Shown here: piece after piece, positions 1 through 6,778 of the stretch
How positions within the stretch are numbered: position 1 is the first letter of the stretch
Layout: the number at the start of each line of letters is the position of its first letter
DNA from: SOIA01 sp050116035
GTDB taxonomy: Bacteria; Acidobacteriota; Aminicenantia; Aminicenantales; Aminicenantaceae
Assembly (NCBI GenBank): GCA_050116035.1
Contig: JASFPJ010000038.1
Coordinates: 1 to 16,380 of the forward strand
Length of the DNA stretch: 16,380 bases
Reading direction: 5' to 3'
Program-made: the position numbers and the translations under genes
Notes under the pieces: model-generated
Told to the model about the DNA's origin: nothing
The model's input: the letters and a program-made list of their open reading frames with translations, nothing else
Database searches by the model: none

Positions 1-1
1 C

Positions 2-1597
2 AGAGCCAAGCACATTAATCCGCAGTGGTCTCCCGATTCAAAAAGCTTATACTTCCTCTCTGATCCTAATGGAATCACGAATATCTACAGGATTGACCTG
101 GATAGCCAGGATATTTTCCAGGTGACAAACCTCTATTTGGGAGTGAGTGGGATCATGGCTATAAGTCCGGCTCTCTCTATCGCGCAAGAAAGTGGCCGCC
201 TTGTGTACTGCGTTTTTGAAAACGAAAATTACAATATCCACTCCATAGACTCGGCAGAAAATGTAGTTGGAAGTGATCTTCAACCTCAGTTTGAAGATAT
301 TCAGCCCTCCGTTCTTCCGCCTCGGGAAAAACCGGAAGGGGAAGTTCTTGAACTCCTGAAAAATCCTCGGTTCGGTCTTCCTCAGGAAACGTCCTACACG
401 ATCAGTGAGTATAAGCCGAAATTAAAGCTGGATTATATCAGTCAGCCTCAATTGGCCATAGGAGTGGATAGATTCGGCACTTTTGCCGGAGGAGGCGTGG
501 CCCTGTTCTTCAGTGATATGCTCGGCTATCATAGTTTGGTCGGGATGGTTCAGGCAAGCAGCCAGATTGAGGATTCGGCACTTCTGGTTGGGTATCAAAA
601 CAGCTCTCGCCGGCTGAATTGGGGAGCTGTGGCTCAACGCATTCCCTATGTGACTGGCGGATATCAGACGTATATTGATGATACCAGATTCGGCGAATCA
701 GCTTTAGTTGAAGAGGAAATAATTTTTCGCCAGTCCATTTATCAAGTTTCAGGATTTGCTGCTTATCCATTCAGTCAAGTCAATCGTTTTGAGGTCTCCG
801 CGGGCTATCGACTCATTGATTTTAGCCAGGAATCTTTCACGCGCGCCTTTTCTCTTGTTGATGGATTCGAGATTTACAGGAGTCGAACAGACCTGCCGGC
901 TCCGGATAGCCTTCATTTTGGGTTTGCTACGGCTGCGTTCGTCTATGACAGTTCGTTTTTTGGAGCGACAAGTCCCATCCTTGGACAGAGTTACCGTTTT
1001 GAAATCTCTCCTTTGGTTGGAACGATTGATTATTATACGCTGCTTGCCGATTATCGTCGTTACTTCATGCCAGTCAGGCCGTTCACTTTAGCATTTCGAT
1101 TAATGCATTACGGCCGGTATGGGAAAGGGGCTGAAGACACCCGTTTCTATCCTCTTTTTATTGGATACGAAACCCTCGTGCGTGGTTATAACTCCGGCTC
1201 ATTCAGTTCAGGCGAAATCTATTCGCAGACAGATCCTTTTGATTACGACCAGTTATTCGGAAGTAAAGTACTCATTGCCAATGCGGAACTCCGTTTTCCG
1301 CTTTTTCAGGTTCTCGGAATCGGAAAAGGATACTATGGAATTTGGCCTATTGATTTCATCGCGTTCTTTGATGCGGGTGTGGCATGGTTCGATGGAGATG
1401 CCGACGGAGATGGTGATGTCGCCGATGATAAACCCTGGTTCCTTCCTGGTGGAAGCCGCAAGCTCGTCAAGAGTGCGGGAGTGGGTCTCCGCACGAATCT
1501 TTTCGGTTTCCTTATTCTAGGTTTGGACTATGTTCGTCCCCTTGATAGGCCCAACAAGAACTGGTACTTCCAGTTTACGATAACACCAGGATTCTAG
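2..1597 (+). CDS. TolB-like propeller / outer-membrane beta-barrel protein, 5' end missing
   Basis: The reading frame is open from the left edge, so the gene starts outside the window; a GTG at 122 is internal. The first ~80 visible residues resemble PD40/TolB-type propeller repeats (NPQWSPDSKSLYFLSD, then NIYRIDL and NIHSID strands). From about base 430 to the end the protein has the alternating aromatic/polar strands of a Bam/Omp85-like surface-antigen barrel, and it finishes in Phe (FQFTITPGF), the usual C-terminal signature recognised by the Bam machinery. An Asp/Gly-rich loop at 1391-1429 (DGDADGDGD) could bind calcium. Combined propeller-barrel proteins, often with an N-terminal peptidase-like part, occur in several Gram-negative phyla. 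The barrel class is fairly safe. Substrate and role are unknown; transport or assembly at the outer membrane is inference. Confidence 0.8.
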   Translation, partial: RAKHINPQWSPDSKSLYFLSDPNGITNIYRIDLDSQDIFQVTNLYLGVSGIMAISPALSIAQESGRLVYCVFENENYNIHSIDSAENVVGSDLQPQFEDIQPSVLPPREKPEGEVLELLKNPRFGLPQETSYTISEYKPKLKLDYISQPQLAIGVDRFGTFAGGGVALFFSDMLGYHSLVGMVQASSQIEDSALLVGYQNSSRRLNWGAVAQRIPYVTGGYQTYIDDTRFGESALVEEEIIFRQSIYQVSGFAAYPFSQVNRFEVSAGYRLIDFSQESFTRAFSLVDGFEIYRSRTDLPAPDSLHFGFATAAFVYDSSFFGATSPILGQSYRFEISPLVGTIDYYTLLADYRRYFMPVRPFTLAFRLMHYGRYGKGAEDTRFYPLFIGYETLVRGYNSGSFSSGEIYSQTDPFDYDQLFGSKVLIANAELRFPLFQVLGIGKGYYGIWPIDFIAFFDAGVAWFDGDADGDGDVADDKPWFLPGGSRKLVKSAGVGLRTNLFGFLILGLDYVRPLDRPNKNWYFQFTITPGF

Positions 1598-1603
1598 TGA
1601 TAT

Positions 1604-1724
1604 GGGGACGTTCCCCAAGGAGGAGCATCCTCATTTCTCTATCTCTTCGGCATACACTCTATGGCTTTAGTGTTTTTGAAATGTTATTAAATGGTAGAGT
1701 GTCTCCGCAGGGAACGTCCACTCT
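1604..1724. repeat. REP-like nested inverted repeat (possible REPIN)
   Basis: A compact palindrome GGGGA-CGT-TCCCC lies at 1604-1616, seven bases after the barrel-gene stop. The 17-mer at 1606-1622 (GGACGTTCCC, three bases, GGAG) recurs as its reverse complement at 1703-1719 with 14 of 17 matches. Between them, ACACTCTA (1654-1661) and TAGAGTGT (1695-1702) form a perfect inner inverted repeat, and AGAGTG/CACTCT (1696-1701/1719-1724) frames the right copy. Two REP-like palindromes in opposite orientation make a REPIN-like unit, the kind of element mobilised in trans by REP-associated tyrosine transposases. No transposase is in the window. The stems are seen directly; the family assignment is inference. 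Confidence 0.45.
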
Positions 1725-1743
1725 TTTCCCTCTTTTCATTCCG

Positions 1744-1772
1744 TTGACTTTAAAGAACAGCTTTGCTATAGG
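1744..1772 (+). promoter_or_regulatory. Possible sigma70-type promoter for the MTA phosphorylase gene
   Basis: TTGACT at 1744-1749 matches five of six consensus -35 bases. TATAGG at 1767-1772 lies 17 bases downstream and matches four of six -10 bases. It is about 100 bases before the GTG start at 1874 and just after the inverted-repeat element. The sigma factors of this organism are unknown, so this is only a consensus match. Confidence 0.35.
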
Positions 1773-1873
1773 TAGTACAAGGTTGTGCCCGCTTCAAGTA
1801 CGCAGATAATACCAGAAATGACGAATAACACAGAGAAGAGAATTCATTCTCATTCTTTTTTTGGAGGAATAAG

Positions 1874-2647
1874 GTGATTGACCTTGCAGTCATATCCGGT
1901 TCAGGATTTTATGATTTTCCTGGCCTTGATCAAGGAGAAGACAAAATTATTAAGACTCAATTTGGAAACGCATCAGTCCGGACTGGAAAAATCGAAGGGA
2001 AGAGCCTGGCCTTTTTGGCACGGCATGGAAAAAATCATAGCCTTTTACCAAACATGATCAATTACCGGGCCAACCTGATGGCCTTGAAGGACTTGGACGC
2101 CAAAGCGATTATTGCAACAACCGTGTGTGGAGTATTGGCCCCTGATATTCCCCTTGCCAAACTGGTCGTATTCAGTGACCTTTATTTTCCTGAGAATCGT
2201 CTGCCGAACGGAGAAGCGTGCACGATCTATCATGAAGAGAAAGCAAAAGCCAAAGGTCATTTAATATTTGAGAAGCCCTTTTCCGAGGATTTGAGACAGC
2301 AGGTCATCACGGCTGCAGAAAATCCCATCACAGACGCTGTTTATGCTCATGCTGTTGGACCGCGCTTCAATACTCAGTCAGAGATTCGCATGATGAGAGA
2401 ATACTCTTCTTTTGTCAGTCAAACAGCCGGGCCGGAGATCGTGCTCTCCGGAGAGCTCGAGATTCCTTTTGCCCTGATCGGTTTCGGAGTGGATTATGCC
2501 AACGGAGTCAAAGACGAGCCCACTCCGGTCGAAATCCTGAGTGAGAATTTGAAGAATAGCAAAGCCGTTTTTATTGATATTATCACCAAAGTCATAAGGT
2601 CTTTCAGAGAGCCTCAGTCTCCTGGGTTCATTTATAGGTTTGATTAA
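1874..2647 (+). CDS. mtnP: S-methyl-5'-thioadenosine / purine nucleoside phosphorylase (MTAP family)
   Basis: This cytoplasmic enzyme cleaves a purine nucleoside with phosphate to free base and (thio)ribose-1-phosphate; in the MTAP subfamily the substrate is methylthioadenosine, a by-product of SAM use. The 257 aa length fits the family. Visible motifs are SGSGF near residue 8 (phosphate loop), ARHGKNH at 49-55 followed by LLPNMINYRAN, GPRFNT at 162-167, SQTAGPE at 182-188, and GVDYANG at 205-211. The last motif corresponds to the ATDYD segment of MTAP that contacts the purine: the first Asp is kept (D207) but the second is Ala (A209), so base preference is uncertain. The GTG start at 1874 is supported by GGAGG at 1863-1867, six bases upstream. 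A weak 5-bp hairpin and a T-tract (1838-1862) precede that site. Family assignment is firm; exact substrate is not. Confidence 0.85.
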   Translation: MIDLAVISGSGFYDFPGLDQGEDKIIKTQFGNASVRTGKIEGKSLAFLARHGKNHSLLPNMINYRANLMALKDLDAKAIIATTVCGVLAPDIPLAKLVVFSDLYFPENRLPNGEACTIYHEEKAKAKGHLIFEKPFSEDLRQQVITAAENPITDAVYAHAVGPRFNTQSEIRMMREYSSFVSQTAGPEIVLSGELEIPFALIGFGVDYANGVKDEPTPVEILSENLKNSKAVFIDIITKVIRSFREPQSPGFIYRFD

Positions 2648-2752
2648 ATTCCTGCGATTCGATAAGGGGGTGTCTTTCGTCCTTTTCATCGGGTGATATC
2701 GGAATGGGAAAGATTGGTACAGGAAATCTCCTGAACGGAATATCATTCATAT

Positions 2753-2776
2753 TTAACACCGAAATATCGGTATTAA
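2753..2776. promoter_or_regulatory. Hairpin in the mtnP-rpiB intergenic region
   Basis: TTAACACCGA (2753-2762), loop AATA, and TCGGTATTAA (2767-2776) pair over ten positions with one mismatch. No T-run follows, so it is not a standard intrinsic terminator for mtnP. It could be an operator or an RNA stem ahead of the rpiB block. The rest of the 2648-2943 gap is AT-rich and probably holds the rpiB promoter, but I see no convincing -35/-10 pair. Confidence 0.3.
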
Positions 2777-2943
2777 TGCTTAGCTAGTCGCCTGTCATAA
2801 TTCTTACAATATAATTATCTGGCTGTAAATAAAGATATTACACGGATTTTCTCAATTTTATTCAATATGGTATGTAAATTGCAACCAAGAGAATCTAACA
2901 GATGCATTTTAAATATTTTTGTTGATTGAGTAAGGATGAAGAG

Positions 2944-3390
2944 ATGAAAGTCATTATCGCTTCCGATCACGCCGGTTTCAAACTCAAAGAAAGAATTAAG
3001 CAGTATCTTGAAAAAGAGAACATTGATTATAGCGATTTCGGAACAGATTCTCTGGATTCGGTGGATTATCCGGATTTTGCCATAAAGGTAGCCGGAGAAG
3101 TTGCAAGGGATAAGAATTCAAGAGGAATCCTTGTCTGCGGCACAGGAACAGGGATGACGATCGCGGCAAACAAGGTGAAAGGAATCAGGGCTGTTGCGGC
3201 GTACGATAGTTATTCAGCCAAAATGTCAAGAGTCGATAATGATACCAATGTCCTGGGACTCAGGGGAAGATTTTTCCCTTTCGGAAAGATAAAAAAAATC
3301 ATAAACGTCTGGCTGCATACTCCATTCAGCGGTGAGTCCCGGCATGAAAACCGGCTAAACAAAATAACGGATTATGAAAGGAAAGCATGA
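2944..3390 (+). CDS. rpiB: Ribose-5-phosphate isomerase B (RpiB/LacAB family)
   Basis: RpiB interconverts ribose-5-phosphate and ribulose-5-phosphate in the non-oxidative pentose phosphate pathway. Its 148 aa length matches the family. Motifs are SDHAGF at 7-12, DYPDFA at 41-46, and GILVCGTGTGMTIAANK starting at residue 61, with the catalytic Cys at 65. NDTNVL follows near 99 and RHENRL near 133. The E. coli His99 position (SRQHNDTN) is Asp98 here (SRVDNDTN), a change at a residue linked to sugar-ring opening. ATG at 2944 is preferred because AAGGA at 2932-2936 is seven bases upstream; an in-frame TTG at 2926 would add six atypical residues. The stop overlaps the start of rpe by four bases (ATGA), so the two are translationally coupled. 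It could act on another pentose or hexose phosphate. Confidence 0.9.
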   Translation: MKVIIASDHAGFKLKERIKQYLEKENIDYSDFGTDSLDSVDYPDFAIKVAGEVARDKNSRGILVCGTGTGMTIAANKVKGIRAVAAYDSYSAKMSRVDNDTNVLGLRGRFFPFGKIKKIINVWLHTPFSGESRHENRLNKITDYERKA

Positions 3391-4031
3391 ACAGGATAAT
3401 CATTCCTTCTTTGATAGCCAAAACACAAGAGGAATTGGATAGTGTTTTTTCTAAAGTCCGGGACATTGCGGGACTGTTTCAGCTCGATGTCATGGACGGC
3501 CGATTTGTGCCGAACCATTCCTTGGATTTTGATTTTAGGCTGCCCGGAGAAAAATACGAGTACGAAGCCCAATTGATGGTTGAGAATCCAGAGGAGTGGC
3601 TAGAAAAGAATGGGGAAAAGGTGAATACCATAATCGCCCAGATCGAATCTGTGAAGAATCCAGAGAGTTTCATAGAATACGTGAAAAATAAGCAAAAAAG
3701 AGTTGCATTCGCCCTCAAGCCAGAAACCGATATTGTTCAGATTCAGGATTATTTGGAGAGTATTGATCAGGTGTTGGTTATGACCGTGCATCCAGGCTAT
3801 TACGGAGGAGAATTCTTGCCTCACACTTTAGATAAAGTCAAGAGGCTGAGAGAACTCAAACCAGAACTGGATATTGAGGTGGACGGAGGAATTCAGCCTC
3901 ATACAATCGAAAGGGCCAAGGAGGCAGGAGCGAATTTATTTGTGTGTGGTTCCTATCTTATTACCGCAGAGAATAATGAAGAAAGAATTAAAAGAATAAA
4001 TACATTGAAAAACTTAGTGCAAGAGAATTGA
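3387..4031 (+). CDS. rpe: Ribulose-phosphate 3-epimerase homologue with altered metal site
   Basis: Rpe is a TIM-barrel enzyme interconverting ribulose-5-P and xylulose-5-P. The 214 aa protein keeps the family landmarks: PSL at 7-9, LDVMDGRFVPN at 33-43, LMVENPEEW near 63, ALKPET near 109, MTVHPGYYGGEF near 132, IEVDGGIQPHT at 163-173 and a phosphate-binding CGS near 187. The two catalytic Asp residues are present (D34, D166). The His residues of the human enzyme at HLDVMDG and MHMMV, both metal ligands, are Gln here (Q32, Q62), and the His of the next strand (TFHLEA) is also Gln (Q85, IIAQIES). A metal-poor or differently selective epimerase is therefore possible. The start overlaps the rpiB stop (ATGA) with a GAAAGGA site just upstream. 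Fold assignment is firm; the exact reaction is likely but less certain. Confidence 0.82.
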   Translation: MNRIIIPSLIAKTQEELDSVFSKVRDIAGLFQLDVMDGRFVPNHSLDFDFRLPGEKYEYEAQLMVENPEEWLEKNGEKVNTIIAQIESVKNPESFIEYVKNKQKRVAFALKPETDIVQIQDYLESIDQVLVMTVHPGYYGGEFLPHTLDKVKRLRELKPELDIEVDGGIQPHTIERAKEAGANLFVCGSYLITAENNEERIKRINTLKNLVQEN

Positions 4032-4150
4032 ATAGGAATTGAATCGGGAATGATCCAGAGAACACCTAGAGAAATTCCAATAAGAAAGATTCTTGCTTTT
4101 TAAGATATATATATGAAATATACAGGAATACCACATAAAGGAAGAGATGT

Positions 4151-5818
4151 ATGAATTCCATAAAGGATTATCAGACATTCGAGCTCAGAGAATGGAAAGC
4201 ACAGGTGGAAGAGAGATTAAAACTCTGGAAGAAGCAGGGCTTTTCCAGAAGGCTTTGGGCGAAAGACCATACGCTTTGGTTCTCCAAACCCCAACCGGAA
4301 ATCACGGATAGACTGGGTTGGCTGGTTCTTCCAGAAATGATGCACGACAACCTGGAAGAACTTTCTTCATTCGCCGTCCAGATTAAGGATGAGGGAATAT
4401 CCCATGTTGTTCTTCTCGGTATGGGAGGATCGAGCCTGGCACCGGATGTTTTCCAGAAGACTTTCGGAAATGCGCCCGGATATCCCGGATTGTTTGTCCT
4501 GGACAGCACGCACCCTTCTGCCGTGCTTACTGTCGAGGATAAATTAGATTTGAACCGGACTCTTTTTATTGTTTCGAGTAAATCAGGAACCACGCTGGAG
4601 ACTCTTTCTCTATTCCGCTATTTCTGGAACAAAGTCAGACTCAACACAGATGGTCCCGGGAAACATTTTGTCGCCATCACTGATCCTGGAACGCCTCTGA
4701 TGAAACTGGCTCAGGAGAGGAACTTCCGGCGGGTTTTCGAGGCCAATCCTGATGTTGGAGGCCGGTACTCGGCCTTGACTTATTTCGGAATGGTTCCAGC
4801 CGCCCTGATCGGGATGGATATCCACAAGCTGCTCGATAGAGCGTGGACAGCCTCTGAAAACTGTGCGTCCACTGTCTCTGAGGAAAAAGCAGCAGGAATC
4901 ATCCTTGGGGCATCTCTGGGAGAAATCAGTCGAGACCACAACAAACTGACGTTTATCGCTTCTGATTCAATCAGGAGCTTTCCCGACTGGCTGGAACAAT
5001 TGATCGCTGAGAGCACAGGAAAAGATGGGAAAGGTATACTGCCAGTGGCCGGCGAGCCTTTAGTCTCCGCGGGTGACTACAGCCAGGACAGGTTTTTTGT
5101 GTTCTTGACTCTTGCTAGAGAAAGTGATAGCGAACTTGAAAACCGGATGAATGCACTGAAACAGGCCGGTCATCCTTTTATCCGTATTGAGTTAAGTGAT
5201 AAATACGCCCTTGGCCGCGAAATTTTTTCCTGGGAGGTGGCTGTGGCTTCTGCGGGCTCTGTGCTCGGAATTCATCCTTTCAATCAACCAGACGTTCAGT
5301 TGGCCAAAGATTTCACCAAGAAGGCCATGGAAAAAATCGGCAAGGAAGAAGAGGAGAACGATGAAAAGACATGGATATTGGATGAGCCTGAGACTCTTGC
5401 TCAAGCCATGAAAGAATGGATGGGGCAAGCCAAGCCAGGAGATTATATCGCACTCCAGGCTTATCTTCCTCCTTCAGAGGAGACGACAGAAGTTCTTCAG
5501 GATATCAGGTTAGAACTTCTCAAGCGGACTCGGTTAGCCACCACACTCGGCTATGGCCCTCGTTTTCTCCATTCCACAGGCCAGCTCCACAAAGGCGGTC
5601 CGAACAGTGGTCTTTTCCTTCAGATTGCGGATGAGCCGAGCATTCATCTGCCTGTTCCCGAAACCGATTATGATTTTAATACTCTGATAAAAGCGCAAGC
5701 TGAGGGAGATTACAGGGCTCTCCAGCAGAGAGGCCGCCGAGTCATTCGAGTGAATCTAAAGTCTGATGTCAGAGGCGGACTGAGAAAGCTTCATGAATTA
5801 ATAAGTTTACAAGACTGA
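4151..5818 (+). CDS. pgi: Glucose-6-phosphate isomerase, type found in transaldolase-Pgi fusions
   Basis: Pgi interconverts glucose-6-P and fructose-6-P, linking glycolysis to the oxidative branch encoded next door. The 555 aa protein has two SIS sugar-isomerase lobes: GMGGSSLAP at 90-98, LDSTHP at 117-122, SSKSGTT at 142-148, GGRYSALTYFG at 203-213, ESTGKDGKG at 287-295 (catalytic Glu287), HPFNQPDVQLAK at 375-386 and GQLHKGGPNSG at 477-487 with His480/Lys481. The AxLPPS-like segment near 437 and the overall pattern match the isomerase half of bifunctional transaldolase/Pgi proteins rather than classical E. coli Pgi; no transaldolase domain is attached or nearby. An acidic Lys/Glu-rich stretch at 396-405 separates the C-terminal part. 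ATG 4151 is preceded by AAGGA at 4138-4142. The 119-base gap upstream contains an AT-rich TATATATAT tract that may hold a promoter. Confidence 0.9.
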   Translation: MNSIKDYQTFELREWKAQVEERLKLWKKQGFSRRLWAKDHTLWFSKPQPEITDRLGWLVLPEMMHDNLEELSSFAVQIKDEGISHVVLLGMGGSSLAPDVFQKTFGNAPGYPGLFVLDSTHPSAVLTVEDKLDLNRTLFIVSSKSGTTLETLSLFRYFWNKVRLNTDGPGKHFVAITDPGTPLMKLAQERNFRRVFEANPDVGGRYSALTYFGMVPAALIGMDIHKLLDRAWTASENCASTVSEEKAAGIILGASLGEISRDHNKLTFIASDSIRSFPDWLEQLIAESTGKDGKGILPVAGEPLVSAGDYSQDRFFVFLTLARESDSELENRMNALKQAGHPFIRIELSDKYALGREIFSWEVAVASAGSVLGIHPFNQPDVQLAKDFTKKAMEKIGKEEEENDEKTWILDEPETLAQAMKEWMGQAKPGDYIALQAYLPPSEETTEVLQDIRLELLKRTRLATTLGYGPRFLHSTGQLHKGGPNSGLFLQIADEPSIHLPVPETDYDFNTLIKAQAEGDYRALQQRGRRVIRVNLKSDVRGGLRKLHELISLQD

Positions 5819-5863
5819 GAGATGGAACGAGACATTCAGGAAATTTAAAAGGAGGGACTATAA

Positions 5864-6778
5864 ATGGAATTAGGCATGATTGGACTGGGACGAATGGGAG
5901 CCAACATGATCGAACGGCTTTTAAAGGGAGGACACCGAGTAGTGGGTCATGCGCGGCGCCAGGAAAGCGTTGACCGTGTTGTGGATAAAGGAGCTGAAGG
6001 AGCTTATTCTCTGGAAGAGCTAGTTTCCAAATTGAAACCTCGTCGTGTAATCTGGCTGATGATTCCGGCCGGTGATCCTGTGGATAAAGCCATTCAAGCG
6101 CTCATTCCGCTTCTCGATGCGGATGACGTGATAATCGATGGAGGAAATTCCTTCTATAAGGATACAGTCCGCCGGGCTGGAATGCTCAAAGAAAAAAACA
6201 TCCATTATGTCGATGCAGGAACCAGCGGAGGAATATGGGGGCTGACTGAGGGCTACAGTATGATGATCGGAGGGGAAAAAGAAATCGTGGACACCCTCCG
6301 TCCGATCTTCGAAATCCTGGCTCCTGCTCCGGATAAGGGATGGGGACATGTAGGACCGAACGGAGCCGGTCATTTTGTGAAGATGGTTCATAATGGAATC
6401 GAATACGGCATGATGCAGGCGTTTGCGGAAGGCTTTGCATTGATGGAACGGAAAGAAGAATTTAACCTGGACCTTCACCAGATAGCTGAAGTTTGGCGGC
6501 ATGGGAGCGTTGTCCGTTCCTGGCTTCTCGACCTCGCCGCAGAAGCCTTAGAGGAGAACCCAAGTCTAGAAGGAATCGCACCCCATGTGGCTGAGTCCGG
6601 AGAAGGCCGATGGACAGTCCATGAGGCCGTGGAACAGAAAATGGCCGCCCCAGTGATCACCTTATCCTTAATGCAGCGTTTTCTTTCACAGGACGAAGAA
6701 GGTTTTTCCAATAAGATGTTGGCGGTTCTCAGGAATAAGTTTGGCGGGCATGATATCAAACCCAAAGGGAGATCATGA
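5864..6778 (+). CDS. gnd: 6-phosphogluconate dehydrogenase, decarboxylating (short YqeC-type)
   Basis: Gnd oxidatively decarboxylates 6-phosphogluconate to ribulose-5-P, the third oxidative pentose phosphate step. At 304 aa it belongs to the short family rather than the ~470 aa E. coli type. The N-terminal Rossmann domain has GLGRMG at 7-12; DAGTSGG at 117-123 is the substrate signature; the catalytic Lys is K173 in HFVKMVHNG, with Asn177 nearby. A helical C-terminal domain follows. The cofactor-selecting loop after strand 2 reads GHARRQ (28-33), where short NAD-type enzymes usually have an acidic residue (YDRN), so Asp is Ala and an extra Arg is present. That favours NADP by inference. AAAAGGAGGGAC immediately upstream is a strong ribosome binding site. 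The stop overlaps the zwf start (ATGATG), indicating one transcript. Confidence 0.9.
   Translation: MELGMIGLGRMGANMIERLLKGGHRVVGHARRQESVDRVVDKGAEGAYSLEELVSKLKPRRVIWLMIPAGDPVDKAIQALIPLLDADDVIIDGGNSFYKDTVRRAGMLKEKNIHYVDAGTSGGIWGLTEGYSMMIGGEKEIVDTLRPIFEILAPAPDKGWGHVGPNGAGHFVKMVHNGIEYGMMQAFAEGFALMERKEEFNLDLHQIAEVWRHGSVVRSWLLDLAAEALEENPSLEGIAPHVAESGEGRWTVHEAVEQKMAAPVITLSLMQRFLSQDEEGFSNKMLAVLRNKFGGHDIKPKGRS

Noticed and set aside
1597..1809. Open frame of 70 codons starting GTG at 1597
   Set aside because: It lies over the inverted-repeat element, has no ribosome binding site and no protein-like composition.
1838..1862. Hairpin GAGAA-TTCA-TTCTC plus T-tract before mtnP as an attenuator
   Set aside because: The stem is only five mostly A-T pairs, and the T-tract runs straight into the Shine-Dalgarno; too weak to call.
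4093..4124. Promoter ahead of pgi (TTGCTT with AT-rich -10 candidates)
   Set aside because: Several TATA-like hexamers exist but none has a good -35 at 16-18 bases.
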